Part shown: piece after piece, positions 25,710 to 39,349 of the stretch
Numbering within the stretch: the stretch's first letter is position 1
How the letters are laid out: each line of letters opens with the position of its first letter
Translations under genes and position numbers: made by a program
The notes under the pieces: generated by a model
What the model was told of the DNA's origin: nothing
Database searches by the model: none
What the model saw: the letters and a program-made list of their open reading frames with translations, nothing else
DNA from: Ectobius pallidus
Lineage: Eukaryota > Arthropoda > Insecta > Blattodea > Ectobiidae
Assembly (NCBI GenBank): GCA_964059195.1
Contig: CAXKWD010000011.1
Coordinates: forward strand, 16,913,478-16,977,477
Length of the DNA stretch: 64,000 nucleotides
Direction: 5' to 3'

Positions 25710-28700
25710 TAATAACAATAATAATAATAATAATAATATTAATAATAATAATAATAAAACAATGATGAAATAATTAAAATAACAATATTAATAATAATAA
25801 CAATAAATAATAATAGGTTAATAATAATATGTTTCTAGCAATAGTAGCATAGTGATGGTGTTGGTGGCAGTAATTTGTTCATATGCCCTCTTGAGAAAAT
25901 TTCTGTGGACACTCATGAATACCAACAACAAAAATTAAGTGCAAATTTATTACATGTATGGCTTACTCTCTGAATTCACTGCTTCTCCGGAGTTATATTC
26001 CAGTCCATCCCATGTGGATTGTATGAGCTCACCCTCTGCTGTGCCAAGGTAAACTTTTCTCCTAGGAAACCCCTTGGGTTTCTGAAATTCTGAATTAAAA
26101 ATTATATTAAACATAATGCAGTCTCACATAATGCACATACTTCCATGGTCAATATGGAATGCATACATTATTATTACTTTTTGGAGGTCATTTGGTATAA
26201 TAATGAAAGGATTGTTTTAAGATCTCAAAAAAAATATATATATTATTCATCAAATTTATATTAACACTTTGATTCTCATGTGTGACTTCAGGCTTTCCCA
26301 ATGTTGAGAATGTATAATGGTTTCTCAGGCTTCCAACTGGGTGAGTAGGAGGACTGATTGCGAGCTTTTGGCAGCTACAGCTATCTCCTAAAAGATGGCA
26401 GTGGAGATTGCTGCCAAAAGCTCAGGAATAATCCTCCTACCCACCCCGTTGGAAGCCTGAGAAACCATTATACTATATGAACTTAACTTTAATGCTCTAA
26501 TATACATGTTTTTATAAAAAAGAAAAAGAAACATCAAATTTAATAGATAATAAAATCACAATTAATTTTTTTTTTTTTTTTTTAATGTTTCAACCCTTTA
26601 AAGTATTAGCATACATTACATATTGTCAAAGAATTTTATTTATCTATGTTAGGTACTATAATTAATCAAATGAATGATTCTTTTGATAAGCATCTAGTGT
26701 TTGTTTTTAAAAAATCAGTTATAAATTTAAAATTAATTTTCATTCCAAGCTGCATCGTAGAAAAGCATTTGTTACTGGAGATAAGACATCTCTCAGAACT
26801 TTTTCGTGGACTATATTGGGTGCAAAATACCATTAAAAAATTGCATTCGTATATCTGTAATAAATAAGGCAGTATATGCCAAGAAAGCACAACTTGGCTG
26901 ATTTCTTTTTCTGACTTGCTTGCGTGCTTAACGTTGATGCCGCTAATTCTCTGTGGACACTTTAGTCTAAAACCTAAAAAGACAGTTTACCTATAAATGA
27001 AAGAAAACTGCACATAAGTCTAAAGTTCTGGAGTTATATGAGTGCGTGAGTTTTTCTTATTAAACATATTAATGTTTTGATACTGGGAATATAAAATACC
27101 CCTATTAATGCTTACCTGGTTTGAATGTCAGCCTCTGCGTTATGCTCAGTTTTCTGCCAGGATCCACATGTTGCAAAGGAACATAACTTAGTGGGAATGG
27201 TTGGAATGCAAGTGCTACAAGAGGTATCCGGCCACCACCACCAACAGATTCAGCAACAAGCTAACACAAAACATTACCACACACATTATTAAGGAAGTTC
27301 AACAAAAGTTAGTTAGCCTTTGCAGGTGGTTTGTAAAAGAATTAACTAAATTTATTTCATCTTGCTAGTCTCAAAGGATCCAGAAATGCTTTTCAACTTA
27401 GTTAGAATAGAATAGAATAGATTTATTAGTCCGACGGAACATATTCATGTTTTGGAACACGTCAAAATGGTTACAATTAGAATATAACAGAATGTTACAA
27501 CAGCTTGGGATAGTAAGGTAATATACAGACTTTACAAAGTGTACAGGCCTTAGAATCGAGACCTAATATTAATACATTTCCGTATTTACACACCAAACTA
27601 ACATATATACATGGAAGTCAATGTTATACATGGAAGTCAATGTTAGGTTAGTTAGGTTAGTTAGGTTAGTTAGTTAGGTTAGTTAAAAGTAATCTCTAGA
27701 CATAAAATAATGACTGAATTGTAGCTACTTTTCTCTGTAATCGTTAAAGCAAAACATTAATTTAAAAAACCACCATAAGTAATTTCCTTTCTGTAATAAT
27801 TATCTTTTCCCTTCATAATCCAAAAATATAACAATATACTGTATATTGTTTTCAAGACATTTGCAATGATACTTTTCTTATGGTACTTAAAATCATGATT
27901 TCTATACATTTTACTGTAATTTTTTACAATGAATCAAGCACCGTTAAGATAAAGAAATTTCATTTCATTTAATCCTTAAAAATATTTTAATGGGTTGCAA
28001 AACATTTTGATTAAATGAGCAACATCGATACTAAAATATTTTTAAACAATGCAACTATCAAATCTAAGTAATTCAAACAACAAAGTTATTAATTTATTCT
28101 GATAGCACTATCTTGAATAGCTTCCTCCTTTCTTCCATAAACGAAAAAGTAAGATTTAATACGGAAATCTAAGATTTCAATTTTCATTCAATTCTGAAGC
28201 TCCTGCCTATACAGATATGTTACTAATTACAGTACTATCTACAATTAATAAGGTTTAATTTGGTGCAAGAATAGACTTTCTAGACAGTTCTTAGTTTTGA
28301 TTTTTTAAGTGGAATAAAATGGAAAAGTATGTTTTCAGAAAGAAGAAAAGTCTTCACTCTTACTAGCCCTAGATTTATTTATATATCCATGTTCAGTACC
28401 TATGCCTTAGGATTCTACCCCTGCATTGTCATAGTAATGATTCCCATTGCCCTTAGCTCGGTTCACAACTACTGCACCTCATGTCCCCTCACCAACAAAC
28501 TTCTCTGTGTTGGCAATGCAGCTTACTGATGCATGGTATATGTCTCCATGCAGTGTCACTCAGTGCAGGGGGAGATGTATATTTTAAATATATTCCCAAT
28601 TCGATTACCAGTTTGGCTGTTGTACCACTGTGGGAAATACTGACGTGTGGATTATATGTAGTGAGTTCGATTCAGAGATAGTTAAACAGATAGAAATATA

Positions 28701-31700
28701 GAAAACAAGTGCCTCAACCAACAGTGCCCCACACTTGATCCCTCAGTTTACATCTATTGAAGACAAAAACCATCGACTTCTCAAATTTTCAGATTGTCCT
28801 TCATTTGCTCACATTGAACCCATGTACTCCAAACATGAAACCTAATTCTTTCAGGTGATTCTTCTTATTGTAGTAAGGAATTATTGATACAGAAATACTC
28901 ATCTTCTCAATGTTTACTTCTATGGCTGCTCATTAAAGTATTCAAACAGGATATATTTATTTAGAAACACTAATGATAGTGTATCTATTTCATTTTAAAA
29001 CACTTAATTCATAAAAAAGGAAGACAATTTTCCATAAAGAAGAAATTTTTCCTTAATGAACACTTTTCCAAGCTCTTACCATCACCTTACATCAAAACCT
29101 GTCAATTTGAGCTGGTACTAATTAAAAGAGCTTGGATAACAGCGAAATATGTCAAGTTAAAAACAACAAGTTTTAATTACCTTATAAAGAGGTTTCAGGA
29201 TAGGAAATTTTATTTTCTGTTTAGGTTTTCTTCTGCCAAATTTTACCCTTGTACGAGATTGTAAATCCCATATACACAGAGAACCATCCGTTGAACAAGT
29301 CATAAACTGCAGTGCTTTCTTCCCATCTTCCTTTAGTTCTTGGTATTTACCCAAGCGAGATAGCTAGAAACAGTAGAAGAACAAAAATGTAGCTCAAAGT
29401 CTTACTAATGCAAAATATGATGTTTAATATTTTTTTGGAGTTCAGCATCTGATATACTGTACATATATCCTGCCTCTCTAGTAGGAGTGGAAGAAAGAAA
29501 GAAAAGAAAGAATATAGGAAATAAATAAGCAACGTGTTAATTGAACATTACTGAATTTTATCTTCAAAATTTTGCATCTGATTCTCACAGGATGTTTTAT
29601 TCTTAACTAGATTATTTTAAACATCAGCTGACTTCTATCTGAATTATTTTCATCTATATTCAGAATATTTTGAAAATTTCCTTCCTCCCACCTGGATTAT
29701 TTTTCTACCTTCACAACCATTGGCGTAAGATGTGATAGGTTCAACTGTGTTACCAACTACTCATTCTATTTTTGTTATTCTTGTTTTTGTCTTTTTTTAA
29801 TTGTCTGTTTCCATGGCAGCCCTTCCATGTTAGATGAGTTGCTATTGTTGTCAATAATTAATTAGTAAACTCTTACGTATCAATTTAAAAGTCATCTCAC
29901 TTCTACTTTAATTATTTTCCTAAATATTCAGATCAGTTTGAAAATCAGCTCACTTCTAACTTACTAAACCTTGCGACTGTGGTGCTACATCCCTTAGCAG
30001 GACAAAAGTGTACCACACAACCACTGTATTGTCCAACTCAGTCTTTTGTCATTGGCAGATAGTAGGATGTGGTCAACATGCCGGACATGCACAGTCATTA
30101 TTGGTGGTCATCATGACCAGAGCTGCTACTTATTTATCAAGTAGCTTTCAAATGCCCCCAGGAGGCTGGGTGTATCCCGTTCCCAACCTCCCTACCTCAT
30201 AAAAATCCAAGGAAGTACCAGGAATTGAACCCAGGCCTGCACATTCACAGCCAGCGACGCTAACCATAAAATCACACAGATGGTCCAGCTTACCTCTCTC
30301 TGAACTATTATCCCATACAGGCCTACAGTAGAGTCCCGAAAACTTGGCCTAATGTGGACCGAAGGGTGGCCAAGTGTATGAAAATGCCGGGTTATCGGGA
30401 AAGGTTTTAAAAAAGAATAAGTACGAGTGTTTCCTCAGAAAATACAGTACTTGTATGGAATGGTTGCTTGAGAATACATAAGGCATAAGGCATAACGCTG
30501 TCTATAATGAAAATTAACTAGCCGACTTTGCAAAAACTGGCTGAATTTTTTTAAACAAATGCGTAATATCCTCTTGTTTTCCCCACTGCTCTCTGCGTTT
30601 TGCTGCTTCATCACCCTGCCAGGGTGTGGCTGAGTTATCCAAACTGCCGGGTTATCGAGTGCCGAGTTTTTGGGACTCTACTGTATTCAGATTGATTGAA
30701 AAATAATTTTAAATTATTTATTTATTTATTAAGATCAGTTTAAAAATCAGCTAACTTCTACTTGAATTGTATTGTTTAAAAATCAGTTCACTTCTACCTG
30801 AATACTTTTCTCTTTAGTCAGACTGGTCCAAAATCAGCTCAGTTTACCTGGATTGTTTTGCTATTATTCAAACTGACTTTTATCTGTAAAATGGAAGCAA
30901 AGCTAGTGAAAACTATATGATTATCAACTCAATTACCCTGATCAAAGCTACTGATGCTTTATTGAATAGGTTCCTCATTGGTGTGTCACCCATATATTAT
31001 TTATTTTTTATTTACTATTACAGAAATACTGATGTACATATACAAAAATTTTCTTGCAAGACACGAAATCAAACAAAACAAATTTTATGCCCCCAGATGA
31101 GCAAAGCTCCTATCCCAGTACAGTAGAACCTGCAGATATGCAAGTGCCTGGGTCCACAAAGAAAAATCCCACATTTATTAGTCATGGACTCAAGCAGTGC
31201 TAGCAATACCGTACTCTACAACTTAGCAGTTATGGTACCTGTGACAATAAGTCATCATAGAGATTGGATGGGTGTCACAACCAACTACCTAACAGAATCA
31301 AACCGCTTATGTGGGTCCATTCCTGTGGAAGCATGCAAGGGACTTGGAGATAAATGCCTATTTACAAAATTAATGCATTGGTAGATGACAACATTGACCT
31401 TTCCTATCCAAACAAATCAGGCTGGAGGCTTGTGGCACATCAAAGAGCATAGAGTTGGCTTGCTATTAGAAAGAGGCTAGTTGCCTCAGGGTTTCATACT
31501 TGGCCTGGGGCATGTATTCATGTAATCTGAGGAGTTCTAGCCCTCACTGGAAATTAGAGAATCTCTATATCATAATTGAATGCTATTTGTGTTAGTATTG
31601 AACCTTGCATTTACTTATATTTTATTTATTTTTTATTTACTATTACAGAAATACTGAAGTACATATAGAAAAATTTTCTTGCAAGACACGAAATCAAACT

Positions 31701-34700
31701 AAACAAATGTTATGCCCCCTGATGAGCGAAGCTTGTGTTTAGGGACTAGAAGTTAGTTATATTTTAGAGAAACAGAGATATTTATAAAATGCACAGCATA
31801 AAAATTAAATATTTAAAAACAGTTATCAATGTTTACAATACCGAAAATTAAAAATATAATTTTATGTTACCAGAAAATTAACCTAATTTTACATATGTAT
31901 AGAAATACAAATAAATGGAAGAAAATTTGATTGAAACAAATTAAAAGACAAAACAATTATAAGTTTTTATTATCAATATTAAACAGTTTTTAAATTTTCA
32001 TCTTAAAATAGTTGAGACTGTATATTATGAAATCAGGGTGCTCAGCAATAAACATATTATACATTTTCAAACCATAGTTTAGACTAACCGGTATGTAATT
32101 GCTCCATAGTAGTCCTGCATTTTGTTTCCATGAAACAAAACATGGTATTTCTTCTTGTATTTTGACATTACCTCTAAACATGAATTTTACCTTGTAATAT
32201 GGTGAGAGCCATCTGATTTCCATGATACTCCCACTAGAAGAATATTCTAGCGTTGAAACTAGGACTGGGTTTATATATTTAGTACCGACATTGGCCTTGT
32301 TCCACCCCATAATTGAGTGCTGCAAACAGAATAATAGCTAATTTCACTCTATTACAGTTAATTAAGGAACATTAGAATTCACACTAATCTTACACTTTCC
32401 ATACTAACCAATGCAAGACGATACATAAGAGTTTTCTCTGATAATTTTACTTTCTGCTCACTTTTCTTCAATTTGCTGGATAGATCCCACACAGCTACTT
32501 GTCCATTAGCACAACCGCCGATTAAAATATTTGGATTGAATGGACAGAACTGTAGGGCATACACTTCTCTAGAAGTGTTAAGTATCAACTGAAACACAGC
32601 ATGAAAAATAACATTTTTAACCCAAGTACCACAGCGCTAATTATTGTGACACCACAGAAGCACAGTGCAATTTTGCTAGGATTCCCAGAAATATGAGAAG
32701 AAAAAAAACACTTAGATCCATGTTGTAAAACAACGTAGGGTCAATCCATTAGAAATGAACCAGGCCAAGTTGCTCGACATTTTTTATTTTCTTAATAAGC
32801 AAACTCAACATTTAACTTTTTCATTTTTATCTTTCAAAAATGGAAATGGAGCTTTTAACAAATCAATAAATTCACATTTCCATTTTGGCATTTTATAATT
32901 CAGTCACTGGAGCAACAGGATTCACCAACAAGATGAATTTACAGCATGGGTTCTTAAATACAACAAAGCCAACCAACATGACCAACCACTAAATATCCTG
33001 AATAGTCCCGCGAGCAGCGATGAAGCAGGCAATTGTTAACCATTGTTTCCATCCAGTGTTATTCTGGACTGTCCTTAGTGAACAAAAAATAAAACGTACA
33101 ATAAGAAGTTTAAAATACGGGAAAAAACCACATTCCGAAGACTTATTTCAGGACAACAGGATGCATTAGCAAAGAAAGGGATGTTACTGTATTTTAAAGG
33201 ATGTCTGGGAACCCTAAATTTAGCTACCTGTTCTCCTTTTTGCCCAAAACTTCTCTCAAACTGAAATAGAGGAAATGTGAAATATAAGACATTCACATGT
33301 ATAATTTTTTAAGAATATAAACATCTGTACTTTAATAATAATAATAATAATAAAAATAATAAACGTATGGGTGCTTTATTCCCAAAGAATATATTTACAT
33401 TACATTTGCCGCCGAAAGTTAAAAATATTTTGAAAACTCCAACTCGGAATGTAGTGTGATTATTTCTTCCCTGATGCAGTGCCAACTTTAGATTTATTTG
33501 TACCACGCACCTTCTTCATTCTATTCTTTCTTTCTTTACATTGTTTTCTTCTGGCTTTCTGCTTCTCAAAGAGCCGATGCCTAGATAACCTGTGTCTAGG
33601 TTCAAACTTCATGTCGAAATCCAATGTGTTATATATTAATGACAATATATAAATGCAGTGCAGAATCCAAAACAAAATGCAAAGTCTGATGTAAATTTAT
33701 GCATCTTAGCAAGGTTCTCTCGAATTTCAGTCTTGGATGGAGAACATCCACAACCATTTGTTTCCGGCACAAAAGCCGGTTAGTCATAAATGACTCCAGG
33801 ACTCAAATCTGTGTCCTTCTGCTTTCCTTGTTTACACTCTATCAACACAGTGGCAAATGGAATATTTCTTCGAGAGATGGTTCGATACCAGTTTTTGTCG
33901 ATACTCGATACCAATGAATTTTGATTTTGGCTCGATACTCTGATATTTTTATTCTTGGAATAAAAATGATAGTAAAATACTAATTTAATAAATAGGCTTT
34001 TTTATGTTAGCATTTCAATTTTTGTATACTTTTAAACTAAATTTAAAATTGTAGTACTGTATGTAGGCTATTTATAGTTAAGAGTTAGTTACAAACTTTT
34101 CCACAAAGCAAAAGTTAAAAAGGTATATTACACTATATTTTTAAAAATATCAAATGAATAATAAAACATAAGAGACTAGTGTTATAAGCTTATTTTTTCA
34201 AAATGACTTTTAAAGAAATCTGTTCTTCAGACATACTCGCACCAGAACATCAGCAAAAATTCTGAGGAAAGTCCTTTTTTATAGGGTCAGAATTGCTATA
34301 GGCCTAAACAAGCCTAATTTTTAGCCATTCCTCCTGCCTGCTATTTTGAAACCTATGCTACTTGCTACTTGTGGTAAGTTGACTATATTAATTAAAAATG
34401 TTATTATTCTGTTAACATAATAAATCAAAAATGTTTTGAGCTCATCTATAGCAGTATTGTTCAATGTCGATACCTGTTGAGTATCAAGGGTACAGGAATT
34501 GAAAGTATCGTAAACCCATCTCTATTCGTTACCCTTAATGGCTGTCCTCAGTGAAAGACCTTTAAGTTGTATACATTATGAGGCACATTAATTTGTAGTG
34601 ATTTGTGAATGGGTTCCTGGTGTATATTGATTGAAAGGTAACATATAAAATGGAAATATACTCATTTTCCACAGATATTATAAATGTCTTTTAACGTTAA

Positions 34701-37700
34701 GTGAGAATAATTAAGGGAAATATTATATCTGCTACTTCATCACAAACTTTGACCAGCTCAGTTGGTAGAGCACCAGCATTAAATGTTGAAGATTGTGATG
34801 TAAAGTCATAGTGTCTTTCTCCTGAATATCCTAAGTGGAGTTGTTATGAAATACCGTGGTTCAATCAAATTTCAGGTGACAGTCCTTTAGTTTGTTAAAA
34901 AGAAACTCCTACTTCATTAACCACTTCACAAAACCCATACACCATCAAATCCAAAAGTTGACTTTCCTATTTAAAAAAAAAATGAAACAAAGTGAATTTC
35001 CATATAGTATGACGTGTTAGAATTTACGAAACCAGTACACATACCCTGGGATTTAAACTGTCAGCAAAACTCCAAACTAATACTGGATTAGTGGAGAAAA
35101 CATCATGTAGGACATCATCTCTTTGAACTTCAGCATCATCATCAATCTCTGGTTTGTCAACGTAAGCACATACCAGCATACCTGATCAGAAAGGATAGTA
35201 ATATCAATACTGCTTGTATCTGCTATAGTATAAACTGTAAAGGAAAATTTGTCTTAGATGGGAATGAAAACCTTGTACTTGTACTTAGTCAAATTCCAAA
35301 TATTCTTCTAGACTAATACAAACTTCGCTATAAATGCTAAAGTCTGGCATCTAACATTTAGTGACAATGTATTAAACTCTGAAGCTACAGGGGTAAGAGA
35401 ACTGATTCCGTTAATGACCATACGCCAAGTGATTCATCTTCCCTTCTTAACAAAAAATAGCCAGCAAATTCAATTACTTATAGTAAGTAATTAGAGATTT
35501 TCTAAAGAGGCTAGAGTAGTATTTGGAATGAGACTGGGTTTGTTCCCAGGAATCTAAACAGTCTTAGTGTCGGTGACTTGGGTTTGATTTTAGCCATGAC
35601 AAATTGCCTTCCATAGCGTATAATGAAAATAATCTATTTAGTGAGGTATAAGTGAAAACTTCCAATTACTTACAGTGTAAATAGGAAGCAATTTTGCCTT
35701 AGATTATTTTTAACTTCTTATAGTTCTTCATGAGATCTCTTACGTGGTCTAGTGGTTTGCATTGTGTGCAAAGGGTCTGCAGGTCTATGTTCAGTCACCA
35801 GTACCTGTAGACTTTTCTCAGGTAAGGAACTCTGGAATGGGATGTACTCGTTCTCATGGGATGCTACTTGATAAAGATGTTGTGGCTCCGGTCTTAGAAA
35901 CCATCAGTAACGACCATGGAAACCTGCATGCTGAGCATATTCATCCCATTTGTCATCTCCCTGGTCCCCACAGGGATGAGTTTTATTAATCTTCATGGTG
36001 AGAAAAATCTGAATAAAGTAATGTGTTCACTATTACAGACTTCAGAAGTCCCTAGGGTTCTTATTTGTTGTAGCACCCCAATTTTTAAAAATTCAACATA
36101 TGAAGGTTGTAAGGTTGTCAGCCTTATGCACTATCTGCCTTCACCCCATGGATTTTACGTGGTACTTATTTCTCTTGGAGACTGAGACAACCTTAGACCT
36201 TTAGTGTCATCAGAAGGATTATGCTAATTGAAAAACCCCACTGACCTGATTGGGGATTGAACCCTTGACCTATCATTCTCTTATAGTCTCCTTACCTGTC
36301 CATGTTGGGTGCCATGATACAGCAGATATTATTTTCCCCTTACAACTCTTGACATCCATAAATAACTGAAGTGGTTTGTATATTACTCTTCTGGGTATCT
36401 CTATGTCTCGTGTAGATTTAACTAAATTGGGATAATCATCTTTGTATAAGTCAAATACACCACTGTAGCGGACCAAATCAGTCATTCTTAAACAAAAAAT
36501 AAAACATTATTACAACAATTTAATTTGTTACCATAGGAAGCGTACTTTATTTAACAAGCTTCATACACCGCGTGTTTGATATTGACCAATAACATTTTAG
36601 CAATTCCCAAGATGTAGACCAATCATGATCGTTTATCTTATAATATCCTTGCTAGGAATACCAGGATGAAATTTTATCTGATAAAACATCAGCTAATTAT
36701 TGGACATGTAAGGCATCAAATGTGCAGTGAGTAATACGTCACATACTGCCAGTGAACAGAATGAAAATACATTATTTTATACAACATAACTAGTTTAGAA
36801 ATTGAAATAATATAAATGTACATTGATTAAAAACACTATTTCGATTCAGTGCAAGCCAGTTTGTGTGCTTTTATTATGTTCTGATGTTAGCAATCTAGAT
36901 GGCGATCTCTATCTTGTGGTTCACACTATTGAAGACATTGGTAACTCAAATCGATTCATCAAACCAATTCATTGAATTGATGCATGGACTTTCATTTAGT
37001 ATGCCGTGATCTCACAGCTGGCAGAATATTGACAAAAAAGTAAGAGAAATACTTTTGTTACATTTTATTTGTGGAATAGTCTTAATAAGTCCTACTCGAG
37101 GTTACGAGTTTATTGGTATATTTGCAAGAACAAAGTTTGAGCAAATTTATCTGATGAATCTCTCGTGGGATTACCTATGAAAAACAAATACAAGAGAATT
37201 AAAGAATAATAAATATACTCTGAGCCAGAAACTTAATGCAACGATGTTACTAACATGCAAAAATACCACTGCTAGCATTATGAATCAAGGAAAATACCAG
37301 AAAAACCAAAAGAGAACAGAAGTCCAATCTATGAACATTTTCAATATACATGGTTTCTTTTATGCAATGGATGACAGGACAGAGAAAACAGGGAATGTAT
37401 TTGGTTAGGATCTGACTACTTAGAAATAAATTTTAAAAGAAATAGCTTTCCTTTTACTTCGTTTGTAGGGATGAATTTTCATGAAAATGTTGTATCAACT
37501 TACTGTGGAAAACTGTCCTGTACAAATTGCTTCATGTGGCCAGCAAGTTCCTCAGAAATCACATCCTTGATATCTACATGATATTCGTATTGCGTCCACT
37601 TATTAGACGGAAGAGGAGGTATTGTCTGAGCTATTGAGATGTCCATCTCAGGACTTGCCTGAAGTGCAAAATTTGCAACACACATCAATTACTAGAAAAT

Positions 37701-39308
37701 ACATACACTTACGAGTACAGTATTCTAATAACAACAACAATAATAAAACAATAATAATAATTTTATTGCTCATTAAACTTGTGTACAAGCTTCAAGGAAA
37801 GTTAGTTGAAAGGAAGATTGTACCTATAACATACATTCTACTAAATAATTAGGTAAACTATTTAAATTAAATTTGGAGAACAAATCACAAGCATTTGAGT
37901 GAGCACATTTCTGTTTATCTGATCTATCAATATAATATTTTATTTTCTAAATTACAAACATTTATCATGGCATCCTCCAATCAATGTGACAGTCAACAAA
38001 GATGTCTACTGTCAGACACTACGGAAGCTCCATTTTGCGTGGAATCCATTTGGTTCATGACAACACCTGGCCACACAGCCAAAAAAACTCAAGATCTGAT
38101 CACATCAATTGATTGGGAACACTTCAACCACCCTCCCTACGGTCCAGATTTGGCACCAAGCGATTTTCATATGTTTCTTCATCTGAAGAAATTTCTTGGG
38201 GAAAGCATTTCAATGACAATGATGTTGTGAAACAAAAAGTGCAGACTTGGCTTTCATCACAGGTGGTATCATTCTTTGACAAAGGCATACAAAATCTGGT
38301 TTCCCTTTATGACACGTCCCTCAATAACACTGGTGAGTAGGCCTATGTGGAGAAGTAGTGTAAGGTCTAAGGTAATGAATAATAAATAAGTATTTGGAAA
38401 ATAATGTTCTGTTATTTTTTAAAAATTGTCGGTACTTACTTTAAAAACACACCTCTTACAAACATTTACTGATCTATTTATTATTATCTAATTTGTTTAC
38501 TACTTATGCAGAGAGTGAATAGATATATAATATAGCCCAAACCAGTATTAGCTCTGACATCCTACCATTCATCTAACCTATACTTATATAATATAAGTAT
38601 ATTACTAGTACAGCAATTTATAAGGTTTTTAAAATCCAGTCATTAACCTGAATATTCTACAAATTCATGTAATCTATAAAAACATTTTATTTTTTAAGTT
38701 TATTGCATTGGCCCTTTGCTGATTTAACAAGAATGTTCTAGCATAATCTTCAGATATCATTACTTTGTCAGCATGGACCTTTGGCAGCGCTCTGTTTCTA
38801 GGTTAAACACTCAACCTGTTTTTTAAATTTATTTATTTATTGTTGTTGTAATATAATGCAAGTGGTTGCAGGAATATTATATAAAAACAAGAAGTTTACT
38901 TCAGTCACTTATAAAACTAAGTCTTCCTTTATACATAGCTAAAGATAAAGATTTAAGTTTGATTGTTCAGATTCTGCTTCTGAAAACATTTGAAATGAAT
39001 ACCTGAATGGCTACATCCACTCGCTTCCTTATCACTGTCGTATACTTATGTTTCATAGGTTCGAAGGAAACATAGCCATCTCGAATATCATCTGGATCTC
39101 GCTTTTGAAATTCCTCTGGTTCGTTAAGTCCTCTTGTCGGAGCAACGGTTTCTATCACAAACTAGGAAAAAAGTGACAATTAATTTTTATTTTATCATAC
39201 CAACAACAACAATAACAATAATAATAATAATAACAATAATAATAATAATAATAATATTAATAATGATAACAACAACAACAATAATAATAATGACAATGAC
39301 CACAAAGC

Positions 39309-39349
<41 letters not shown>

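Noticed and set aside
33075..33296. 73-codon minus-strand frame near the RPS24 remnant
   Set aside because: Not similar to RPS24 or another known protein, and not joinable to DNAI3 exons in phase.
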